Origin: DATJKD01 sp963834855
GTDB taxonomy: Bacteria > Pseudomonadota > Gammaproteobacteria > Steroidobacterales > Steroidobacteraceae
NCBI GenBank assembly: GCA_963834855.1
Contig: CAWIDH010000009.1
Span: forward strand, 28,227-92,226
Length of the DNA: 64,000 bases
Direction of reading: 5' to 3'
The position numbers were made by a program, and so were the translations under genes. Shown here in pieces: positions 35,489 to 42,655 of this stretch. Numbering within the stretch: position 1 is the stretch's first letter; every line of letters begins with the position of its first letter. The notes under the pieces are model-generated. The model was given only the letters and a program-made list of their open reading frames with translations, ran no database searches and was not told where the DNA came from.

Positions 35489-36178
35489 TTGACACTGACG
35501 ACCGCGACCCCGCGCCGCGCAGCGGCGCGTCGCCATGCTGCGCCTCGGCGCCGCACCGCGCCCCCGGCTGAGCGCCGCGAGCAGCTGATCCGGGCGACCA
35601 TCCGCTGCGTCGCCAACCGCGGCCTCGGCAGCACCACGATCGCGACCGTTGCGAAGGAAGCCGGGTTGAGCCAGGGGATCATCAACCTCCATTTCCAGAG
35701 CAAGGAACGCCTGCTCACGGAAACGCTTCGTTTCCTCGCGGACGAGTACCGGAACGCCTGCCACGCGGCGGTAGCCGAGGCGGGCGAATCCCCCGCGGCA
35801 GGCCTTCGGGCCCTGGTCGAGCTGGACTTCCGGCCAGGCATCTGCGAGCGGGGGAAACTCGCCGTTTGGTTCGCGTTCTGGGGTGAACGGCGGTTTCGGC
35901 CGACCTACCGGCGTATCTGCGCGGAGCGTGACCGGTCGTACGACGACATGGTGCGCACGCTGTGTGCGCGGCTCTGCGAGCAGGGCGGCTACCCGGACGT
36001 GGACCCCGCGCTCATCGCAGACGGGCTGTCAGCGCTGACGGACGGCCTGTGGCTCGATCTGCTCGTGCGGCCTGAATCGATGAGCCGGGAGCTCGCGAAG
36101 CGGATCTCGATGTCCTACCTGGCCGACGCGTTCCCGCGGCACTTCCAGCAGCCTCCTGCCACGACGCAACCAGGGTAG
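35489..36178 (+). CDS. TetR family transcriptional regulator (BetI-like C-terminal domain)
   Basis: A TetR regulator of about 228 residues. The DNA-binding domain reads REQLIRATIRCVANRGLGST, then TIATVAKEAGLSQGIINLHFQSKERLL, and the C-terminal domain has GKLAVWFAFWGERRFRPTYR, typical of BetI-type regulators that sense choline or betaine-like ligands. There is no ATG or GTG near the natural start: AGGAG at 35484-35488 directly abuts TTG 35489, whereas CTG 35495 has ideal 6-nt spacing. The true start is therefore unclear, and translation may be weak. It leads a tightly packed plus-strand operon of acyl-CoA dehydrogenase, polyamine-type ABC transporter and Rieske oxygenase, making it the probable repressor of that operon. 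Confidence 0.87.
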   Translation: MTLTTATPRRAAARRHAAPRRRTAPPAERREQLIRATIRCVANRGLGSTTIATVAKEAGLSQGIINLHFQSKERLLTETLRFLADEYRNACHAAVAEAGESPAAGLRALVELDFRPGICERGKLAVWFAFWGERRFRPTYRRICAERDRSYDDMVRTLCARLCEQGGYPDVDPALIADGLSALTDGLWLDLLVRPESMSRELAKRISMSYLADAFPRHFQQPPATTQPG

Positions 36179-36184
36179 CCGGCC

Positions 36185-37351
36185 ATGCAGATCGCGCTCG
36201 ACGATACCGCCCTGGCCTGGCGCGAGCGCGCGGCACGGTTCGCCACCGAAGAGCTCATTCCGTGGGAGATCGAGGCCGAGCTCAACGAAGGGCGGCTGCC
36301 GCCGGAGGTGAGATCGCGGCACAAGCAGCTTGCGATCGAGCTCGGCTTCAGCGGCATGGACGTGCCCGCCGCCCATGGCGGGCGCGATGCGCGCGTCATC
36401 GACCAGGTCGCCGTCTGGGAGCAGCTCGGCCGCGTCACCAACGCGCTCTGCTGGTGTTTCTCGGAACCGCAGCGCTGGATGTTCGAGGCGTGCAGCCAGG
36501 ATCAGCTCACGCGCTACGTGCTGCCGCTGATGAGCGGCAAGCGCAAGGAATGCTACGCGATCACTGAAAGCGGATCCGGTTCCGACGTCGAGATCGAGAC
36601 GAGCGCGACGCACTGCCCCGAGGGCTACCGGATCTCCGGGGAGAAATGGTACGTCACGAGCGCCAACCACGCGGACTACTTCATCGTGCAGGCTCGCTTG
36701 GCCTCCGGCCCGCACGCCGGCTCGCACTCGCTCTTCTTCATCGACAAGGACGAGCCCGGCATCGAGCTGGTGCGCACGCCGCTCTTCAGCCACACCTTCA
36801 GCGACCACCATCCCATCTACCGGTTCAACGACGTGCGGGTGCCGGAGCGGCAAAGGCTGGGCAGTGAAGGCGACGGCATGCGGTTCGCACACAGCTGGTT
36901 CCGTCGCGAACGGTTGATGATCGCGGCGCGCTGCTGCGGCGCGGCCGGCCGGCTGATCGAGGAGGCTGCGGCCTTCGCCGCCACGCGGATGATCGGCGGG
37001 GAAGCGCTTGCTGAGCGGCAGATGATCCAGGCGATGCTCGCCGACAGCGTCACCGAGCTCTGGGCCGCGCGCTTGATCACCTACGAGGCCGCCCAGGCCC
37101 ACGACCGCGGCGACGAGCTCTCGTCCCTGCACGCGCGATGCTCGATCGCAAAGCTGTATGCGTCCGAAGCGGCGAACCGCATCGTCGACCGCGCGGTGCA
37201 GATCTTTGGCGGGCGCGGCTACATGCGCGAGAATGCCGCCGAGCGTTTTTTCCGGGAGTTGCGGGTGGACCGGATCTGGGAAGGGACCAGTGAGATCCAG
37301 CGGCTGATCATCGCGCGCGCGCTGCTCAGGCGCGGCCTCGACGGAATGTAG
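36185..37351 (+). CDS. Acyl-CoA dehydrogenase
   Basis: An intact 388-residue FAD acyl-CoA dehydrogenase. Seen: N-terminal helical domain with FSGMDVPAAHGG, beta-domain motif CYAITESGSGSDVEIETSA and ISGEKWYVTSANHADYFIV, C-terminal helices with MRENAAERFFRELRVDRI and the FAD/substrate end motif IWEGTSEIQRLIIARALL. The base glutamate position is not obvious. It begins 7 nt after the TetR stop. These enzymes oxidise an acyl-CoA to the enoyl-CoA; relatives act on amino-acid-derived or carnitine/crotonobetaine-type CoA esters. Sharing an operon with a polyamine/quaternary-ammonium-type transporter makes such a substrate worth considering, but the gene alone does not define it. Confidence 0.9.
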   Translation: MQIALDDTALAWRERAARFATEELIPWEIEAELNEGRLPPEVRSRHKQLAIELGFSGMDVPAAHGGRDARVIDQVAVWEQLGRVTNALCWCFSEPQRWMFEACSQDQLTRYVLPLMSGKRKECYAITESGSGSDVEIETSATHCPEGYRISGEKWYVTSANHADYFIVQARLASGPHAGSHSLFFIDKDEPGIELVRTPLFSHTFSDHHPIYRFNDVRVPERQRLGSEGDGMRFAHSWFRRERLMIAARCCGAAGRLIEEAAAFAATRMIGGEALAERQMIQAMLADSVTELWAARLITYEAAQAHDRGDELSSLHARCSIAKLYASEAANRIVDRAVQIFGGRGYMRENAAERFFRELRVDRIWEGTSEIQRLIIARALLRRGLDGM

Positions 37352-37360
37352 AGCGTGAGA

Positions 37361-38446
37361 ATGTCGCGGTTGGTCGTCGCTGCAGTCGCGGTCACGTGGG
37401 CGGTGGCCGCGCCGGCCGCGGAGGAGAAGGTTCTCAACGTCTTCACCTGGGCCGACTACATCGCGCCGAACACCATCGCGGACTTCGAGGCCGAGTACGG
37501 CATCAAGGTCAACTACGACACCTATGATTCGACCGAGGTAGCGGAGGCGCGGCTGCTCGCCGGACGGACCGGCTACGACGTCGTCGTGCACGCCGAGCGC
37601 TATTCGGCGCGCCTGATCCCGGTTGGCATCTACCAGCCACTCGATCGCAGCAAGCTCTCGAACTGGAAGAACCTCGACCCCTGGGTGCTCGAGACGCTCG
37701 AAGCCGCGGATCCCGGCAACCGCTACGGCGTGCCGTACCTGTGGGGCACGACCGGCTTCACCTACAACGTCAGGATGATCAGGGAACGCATGGCGAATGC
37801 GCCCGTCGACAGCGGCGACATGATCTTCAAGCCCGAGGTCGCGCGCCGGTTCGCCGACTGCGGCATTACGTTTCTCGACGAGCCGACCGACGTCATCCCG
37901 ATGGTGATGCTGCACCTCGGGCACGATCCGAACAGCCTGGATCCCGCGCACCTCCGCGAGGCCGAGGCGGTGCTGAAGGGCGTGCGCCCGTACATCCGCT
38001 ACTTCAGCTCCGCGAAGATGCTGATCGACCTGCCGAACGAGGAAGTCTGCATCGCCATGAGCTGGTCGGGCGACTACGCCCAGGCGATGTGGCGGGCCGA
38101 GCAGGCGGGCAGGCCGGTCGCGCTCGCGTACACGACGCCGCGCGAGGGAACGCTCGCGTGGTTCGACCTCTGGTTCATCCCGACGGACGCACCGCATCCC
38201 GGGAACGCACACCTGTTCCTGAATTACCTGTTGCGGCCCGAGGTCATCGCGGCCATCAGCAACGAGACGCGGTACGCGGCCCCGAACCGGCTGGCGACGC
38301 CGTTCCTGCTGCCCGAAGTACGCGACGATCCCGCCGTCTACCCGCCGGACGAGGTGCGGCTCAACCTTCACAAGGGCGAGCTCCACAGCCCGAAGGAAGA
38401 GCGTCGCCGCTCCCGGCTCTGGTCACGCGTGAAGACCAACCTGTGA
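37361..38446 (+). CDS. Periplasmic spermidine/putrescine-type substrate-binding protein (PotD/PotF-like)
   Basis: A 361-residue extracellular solute-binding protein with a signal peptide (VVAAVAVTWAVAAPAAEEKV). The body starts LNVFTWADYIAPNTIADFE, matching PotD/PotF, and includes GYDVVVHAERYSARLIPVGIYQPLDRSKL and VPYLWGTTGFTYNV plus CIAMSWSGDYAQAMW. In PotF/PotD acidic and aromatic residues clamp polyamine amines; similar residues occur here, but specificity is not certain. GTG 37355 two codons upstream is another possible start. It begins the transporter part of the operon, 9 nt after the acyl-CoA dehydrogenase, and its stop overlaps the ATPase start. Confidence 0.9.
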   Translation: MSRLVVAAVAVTWAVAAPAAEEKVLNVFTWADYIAPNTIADFEAEYGIKVNYDTYDSTEVAEARLLAGRTGYDVVVHAERYSARLIPVGIYQPLDRSKLSNWKNLDPWVLETLEAADPGNRYGVPYLWGTTGFTYNVRMIRERMANAPVDSGDMIFKPEVARRFADCGITFLDEPTDVIPMVMLHLGHDPNSLDPAHLREAEAVLKGVRPYIRYFSSAKMLIDLPNEEVCIAMSWSGDYAQAMWRAEQAGRPVALAYTTPREGTLAWFDLWFIPTDAPHPGNAHLFLNYLLRPEVIAAISNETRYAAPNRLATPFLLPEVRDDPAVYPPDEVRLNLHKGELHSPKEERRRSRLWSRVKTNL

Positions 38447-39615
38447 TCGCCGTGACGAAGCTCGGTAATGGCACGAGGCAGGTGGAGGCTGCTGCGCGCC
38501 AGGTCATTGCCGAGCGGGAGCCGCCGGCGGCACTGGTGCAGATCCAGGACGTGACTAAGCGGTTCGACGGCGTCACCGCTGTGGATCGCGTGTCGCTCGA
38601 CATCCGCCACCGCGAGCTGTTCGCGATCCTGGGCAGCTCGGGCTGCGGCAAGACCACGCTGCTCCGGATGCTCGCGGGTTTCGAGCAGCCGACATCGGGC
38701 CGGATTCTCATCGACGGGGCCGACATGACCGAGGTGCCGCCGTATGAGCGGCCCGTCAACCTGATGTTCCAATCCTACGCGCTGTTTCCGCACATGACCG
38801 TGTCGCAAAACGTCGCCTACGGCCTGAAGAAGGAGCGGCTCCCTGCCGCTCGCATCAGGGAGCGCGTCGCGGAGATGCTGGCCCTCGTGAAACTCGAATC
38901 ACTGGCGGCGCGCAAGCCCGAGAAGCTGTCCGGCGGCGAAAAGCAGCGCGTCGCGCTCGCACGGGCGCTCGTCAAGCGGCCGAAGCTGCTGCTGCTCGAC
39001 GAGCCGCTGGCCGCGCTCGACAAGAAGCTGCGCGAGCACACGCAGTTCGAGCTCGCTAACCTGCAGTATCAGCTCGGCACGACGTTCGTCGTCGTCACGC
39101 ACGACCAGGACGAGGCCATGACGCTCGCGAGCCGGATCGCCGTGATGGAGCAGGGCAGAATCGCGCAGGTCGGCACACCGGGCGAGGTGTACGAGTATCC
39201 GGCCAGCCGGTTCGTGGCCGACTTCGTCGGCGACATCAATCTCATCGAGGGCAGTGTGGCCCGCGCCGGGGCGGGGCGCGTGTCGGTACGTTGCGAGACG
39301 CTCGGCGCCGAGTTGACGGCCTTATCGGACGAAGCCGTCGCGAACGACACCGCGATCTGCGTGGCCGTTCGTCCCGAGAAGATCACGATCAGCCGGCAGG
39401 CTCCGGAGGCGACGGATCGCAACGTCCTGAAAGGCGTGGTCCTGGACCTGGGTTACTACGGCGACCAGTCGCTCTACCGCGTCCGCCTGCCGAGCGGCGC
39501 CGTGGTTCAGGTCATTGCGCAGAACCTGCGCCGCTCCGCAAGCCTGACGGTGGAATGGGACGACGAGGTCTACCTGTCGTGGGACGTTGCGAGCACGATC
39601 CTGCTGCGCGAATGA
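38443..39615 (+). CDS. Polyamine-type ABC transporter ATP-binding protein (PotA/PotG-like)
   Basis: A 390-residue ABC ATPase that energises import of the substrate bound by the preceding protein. Walker A GSSGCGKT (64-71), Q-loop FQSYALFPHM, signature LSGGEKQRVALARALV, Walker B LLLLDEPLAALD and the H-loop THDQDEAM are intact. The C-terminal TOBE domain (VRPEKITISRQ onward) is typical of the PotA family. An about 30-residue N-terminal extension precedes the ABC core. It starts at GTG 38443, overlapping the previous stop as GTGA, and ends overlapping the next ATG as ATGA, so coupled translation is expected. It works with two permeases that follow directly. Confidence 0.92.
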   Translation: MIAVTKLGNGTRQVEAAARQVIAEREPPAALVQIQDVTKRFDGVTAVDRVSLDIRHRELFAILGSSGCGKTTLLRMLAGFEQPTSGRILIDGADMTEVPPYERPVNLMFQSYALFPHMTVSQNVAYGLKKERLPAARIRERVAEMLALVKLESLAARKPEKLSGGEKQRVALARALVKRPKLLLLDEPLAALDKKLREHTQFELANLQYQLGTTFVVVTHDQDEAMTLASRIAVMEQGRIAQVGTPGEVYEYPASRFVADFVGDINLIEGSVARAGAGRVSVRCETLGAELTALSDEAVANDTAICVAVRPEKITISRQAPEATDRNVLKGVVLDLGYYGDQSLYRVRLPSGAVVQVIAQNLRRSASLTVEWDDEVYLSWDVASTILLRE

Positions 39616-40529
39616 AGGACGTTGCGACAACGCGTGGCGGAGCGTCTCAGGGCTGGCTGAGCCGGGCCGTGGCGCTGCCGTACGTCTGGCTGCTGCTGTT
39701 CTTCCTCGCGCCGTTCCTGATCATCCTCAAGATCAGCTTCGCCGAGCCGATCGTCGCCCAGCCGCCGTTCACGCCGTTGCTTGCGTGGGGGGAGCGGGGA
39801 CTCGTGGGCCTCAGGGCCACGTTCGAGAACTATGCCTTCCTCTTCCAGGACGGTTACTACGCAATCATCTACCTGGCGTCCCTGAAGATGGCCGCGATCG
39901 GCACGCTGCTGTGCCTGCTGCTCGGGTACCCGATGGCGTACTTCATCGCGCGGCAGCCGCCGCGGCGCCGGCAGGTCCTCCTGCTCGCGGTCATCCTGCC
40001 GTTCTGGATCTCGTTCCTGCTGCGGGTCTACGCCTGGATCGGCCTGCTCAACAACCGTGGCGTGATCAATAACGTCCTGCTGAGCCTGGGCGTGATCGAC
40101 GAGCCGCTGACGCTGCTCTACAACGACTTCGCCGTGTACCTCGGGATCGTCTACTCGTACCTTCCGTTCATGGTCCTGCCGCTGTACGCGAACCTCGAGC
40201 GGCTGGATCTCGACCTGCTCGACGCGGCGGCGGATCTCGGCGCGCGACGGTGGCAGGTGTTCCTCGACGTGACCCTGCCGCTGTCGGTGCCCGGCATCAT
40301 CGGCGGCTGCCTGCTGGTGTTCATCCCCGCCGTCGGCGAGTTCGTGATCCCGGCGCTGCTGGGCGGGGCGGACACGCTGATGATCGGCCGCGTGCTGTGG
40401 GACGAGTTCTTCATCAGCCGGGATTGGCCGGTCGCCTCGGCCGTCTCGATCGTCCTGGTGCTGCTGCTGGTCGCGCCGATCATGTGGTTCCAGCGTACCC
40501 AGACCCGGGAGCAGGAGGCTGCACGATGA
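39612..40529 (+). CDS. ABC transporter permease (PotB/PotH-like)
   Basis: A 305-residue inner-membrane permease with six helices. It has a TM1 VALPYVWLLLFFLAPFLIIL and a periplasmic loop before SLKMAAIGTLLCLLLGYPMAYF, and the cytoplasmic EAA-type coupling helix DLLDAAADLGARRWQVFLDV. The C-terminal VGEFVIPALLGGADTLMIGRV matches PotB. It forms the channel with the next permease and the ATPase. Start ATG 39612 overlaps the ATPase stop; the 3' end overlaps the next gene by 4 nt. Confidence 0.92.
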   Translation: MKDVATTRGGASQGWLSRAVALPYVWLLLFFLAPFLIILKISFAEPIVAQPPFTPLLAWGERGLVGLRATFENYAFLFQDGYYAIIYLASLKMAAIGTLLCLLLGYPMAYFIARQPPRRRQVLLLAVILPFWISFLLRVYAWIGLLNNRGVINNVLLSLGVIDEPLTLLYNDFAVYLGIVYSYLPFMVLPLYANLERLDLDLLDAAADLGARRWQVFLDVTLPLSVPGIIGGCLLVFIPAVGEFVIPALLGGADTLMIGRVLWDEFFISRDWPVASAVSIVLVLLLVAPIMWFQRTQTREQEAAR

Positions 40530-41362
40530 GGCGCCGCGGACTCGGGTTGCTGACCATCGTGGCGTTCGGCTACGCGTTCCTGTACGTGCCGATCCTGTCG
40601 GTGATCATTTACTCCTTCAACGACTCGCGGCTGGTGACTCTGTGGGGCGGGTTCTCCGTGCGGTGGTACGCGAGCCTGCTGCAGGACGAGGAGCTCCTGG
40701 CCGCCGCGTTCCTCAGCCTGCGGGTCGCGGCGGTGAGCGCCACCGTTGCGACGGGCCTGGGCGCGCTCGTGGCACTCGCCCTGCAGCGGCTGACGAGACT
40801 GCGCGGCCGGGTGCTGCTCACCGGCATGATCACGGCGCCGCTGGTGATGCCGGAGATCATCACGGGCCTGTCGCTGCTCTTCCTGTTCATCACGATGGCG
40901 AACTGGATCGGCTGGCCAGCGTCACGCGGCGCGACCACGATCACGATTGCGCACATCACGTTCTCGATGGCCTTCGTGGCCGTCGTCGTGCGGTCGCGTC
41001 TCGCGGGCATGGACGAATCACTGGAGGAGGCGGCGATGGACCTCGGCGGCCGGCCGCTGGCCGTCTTTTTCGACGTCACGGTGCCGATGCTGCTGCCGGC
41101 GCTGGTCGCGGGCTGGCTGCTGGCATTCACGCTGTCGCTCGACGACCTCGTGATCTCGAGCTTCGTGTCCGGCCCCGGTGCCACCACGCTGCCGATGCTG
41201 ATCTTCGCGAAGGTGCGCCTCGGCGTGACTCCGGATATCAACGCGATCGCGACGATCATCATCGTGCTCGTGGCCGCCGGCGTCGCGACGGCGGCCGTGA
41301 TCACCGGCCGCCGCGACCGCACGGCGGCGCAGCTCGCAGGCACAGGGACGCGTCATGGGTAA
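40526..41362 (+). CDS. ABC transporter permease (PotC/PotI-like)
   Basis: A 278-residue second permease with six helices: GYAFLYVPILSVIIYSFNDS, RVAAVSATVATGLGALVALAL, MITAPLVMPEIITGLSLLFLF, the coupling motif SLEEAAMDLGGRPLAVFFDV, and the conserved LSLDDLVISSFVSGPGATTL of PotC. It completes a four-component importer: binding protein, ATPase, two permeases. ATG 40526 overlaps the PotB-like stop by 4 nt; its own stop lies 8 nt inside the Rieske gene, so all six structural genes are coupled. Confidence 0.92.
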   Translation: MRRRGLGLLTIVAFGYAFLYVPILSVIIYSFNDSRLVTLWGGFSVRWYASLLQDEELLAAAFLSLRVAAVSATVATGLGALVALALQRLTRLRGRVLLTGMITAPLVMPEIITGLSLLFLFITMANWIGWPASRGATTITIAHITFSMAFVAVVVRSRLAGMDESLEEAAMDLGGRPLAVFFDVTVPMLLPALVAGWLLAFTLSLDDLVISSFVSGPGATTLPMLIFAKVRLGVTPDINAIATIIIVLVAAGVATAAVITGRRDRTAAQLAGTGTRHG

Positions 41363-42584
41363 CGGCCTGAACGAGGTCCTGGGCGCCTGGCAGGGCGGCA
41401 CGGGACTGCCGGGTGTGGTGTATCGCGATCCTGATCTCCATGAGACGGAGATCCGCCGCATCTTCATGAAGTCCTGGCTGTACGTCGGCCATGGCAGCCA
41501 GATCCCGAAAGGCGGCGACTACTTCCTGTTCGAGATCGCGGGCGAGTCGGTGATCGTCGTGCGGACCGCCGACGGGGGCATCAACGCACTGCTCAACGTC
41601 TGCCGGCACCGCGGGTCGCGGATCTGCGACCAGCCATCGGGGCACGAGTCGCGACTCGTTTGCCGTTATCACGGCTGGACGTACGGACTGGACGGCGGGC
41701 TCCGCGCAGCGGGCAACATGCCGGAGGGGTTCGATCGCTCCCGGCTCGGCCTGCGGCGCCTGAACGCGCGCGTGTTCATGGGTCTCATCTTCATCAACTT
41801 CGACGAGGACCCGCCGGCTTTCGAAGCCATCGAGAGCGACCTCGCCGAGCCGCTGCGGCCCTACGGCCTGGACCGCGCCAGGATCGCGCATCGCCAGAAC
41901 TACCCGATCGCATCGAACTGGAAACTGGCCGTCGAAAACTACTGCGAGTGCTATCACTGCGCGCCCGCGCACCCCGAGTACTCGGTCGGGCACGGACGGG
42001 CGATGCCCGCCGACCAGTTCGCCTCCTTGCTCGAGGAGGTCATGAAGCGAGCACCCGGTGTCGGGCTTGGCACGCAGACGGTGCGTCGCTCATGGCTGGC
42101 CGCCGGTACCCTCGGCACCGACCGTGGCTTCGACCGCTACCCGTTGCTGCGCGGGCATCTCACCGGCAGCCGCGACGGTGCGCCGGTCGCGCCGCTGCTC
42201 GGTTCGATCACCGGCTACGACGGCGGGGCAACGGACCTGCACCTGGGGCCGATGACCTTCGGCCTTGCGTACTGCGACCACGTCGTCCTCTACCGCTTCA
42301 CGCCGCGCGCGCTGCGCAGCACGGACTGCGAGATCACCTGGCTCGTCAACGAGTCCGCCCAGGAGGGCAGGGACTACGACCGGGCGAAGCTCACCTGGCT
42401 CTGGGACGTCACGACGATCGCGGACAAGACGATCATCGAACGCAACCAGGCGGGCGTCGACTCGCGGTTCTACGTGCCCGGGCCGCTCTCGCCGATGGAG
42501 GACTTCACCCGGCGATTCCTGGAATGGTACGTCGCGACGATGCGTGAAGCGGGCGGCGACGCGGACGGATCGCGACGGCAATGA
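41355..42584 (+). CDS. Rieske aromatic-ring-hydroxylating-type dioxygenase alpha subunit
   Basis: A 409-residue Rieske non-haem iron oxygenase. The [2Fe-2S] site is Cys83-x-His85 and Cys103-x2-His106 (NVCRHRG, LVCRYHGW). The mononuclear iron site follows in NWKLAVENYCECYHCAPAHPEY, with the family's N-x-Y-E/C and H-x4-H spacing. Length and the GYDGGATDLHLGPMTFGLAYCD region suggest the GbcA/StcA-type N-demethylase branch rather than classic naphthalene-type dioxygenases, but this is a resemblance only. It needs a reductase, and none lies in the operon. Being coupled to a polyamine-type importer, it may oxidise or N-demethylate an imported quaternary amine. Confidence 0.88.
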   Translation: MGNGLNEVLGAWQGGTGLPGVVYRDPDLHETEIRRIFMKSWLYVGHGSQIPKGGDYFLFEIAGESVIVVRTADGGINALLNVCRHRGSRICDQPSGHESRLVCRYHGWTYGLDGGLRAAGNMPEGFDRSRLGLRRLNARVFMGLIFINFDEDPPAFEAIESDLAEPLRPYGLDRARIAHRQNYPIASNWKLAVENYCECYHCAPAHPEYSVGHGRAMPADQFASLLEEVMKRAPGVGLGTQTVRRSWLAAGTLGTDRGFDRYPLLRGHLTGSRDGAPVAPLLGSITGYDGGATDLHLGPMTFGLAYCDHVVLYRFTPRALRSTDCEITWLVNESAQEGRDYDRAKLTWLWDVTTIADKTIIERNQAGVDSRFYVPGPLSPMEDFTRRFLEWYVATMREAGGDADGSRRQ

Positions 42585-42607
42585 TCACTTTTCTCGCCGC
42601 GCAACGG

Positions 42608-42637
42608 TTTACCCGCGCGGCGACGGCGGGCTAGTAT
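42608..42637 (+). promoter_or_regulatory. Possible sigma70 promoter before the TonB receptor
   Basis: TTTACC at 42608-42613 and TAGTAT at 42632-42637 are separated by 18 bp, about 18 nt upstream of the ATG 42656. Each box matches four of six consensus bases. The gap of 71 nt to the Rieske gene also holds ACTTTTC, the only AT-rich part. Prediction by eye only. Confidence 0.35.
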
Positions 42638-42655
42638 CGGCACAGGGGGATTCGC

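Noticed and set aside
36029..38386. 785-aa antisense open frame over acyl-CoA dehydrogenase and PotF-like genes
   Set aside because: GC-rich mirror frame: no domain, low-complexity Arg/Asp/His-rich translation, and real genes lie on the other strand.
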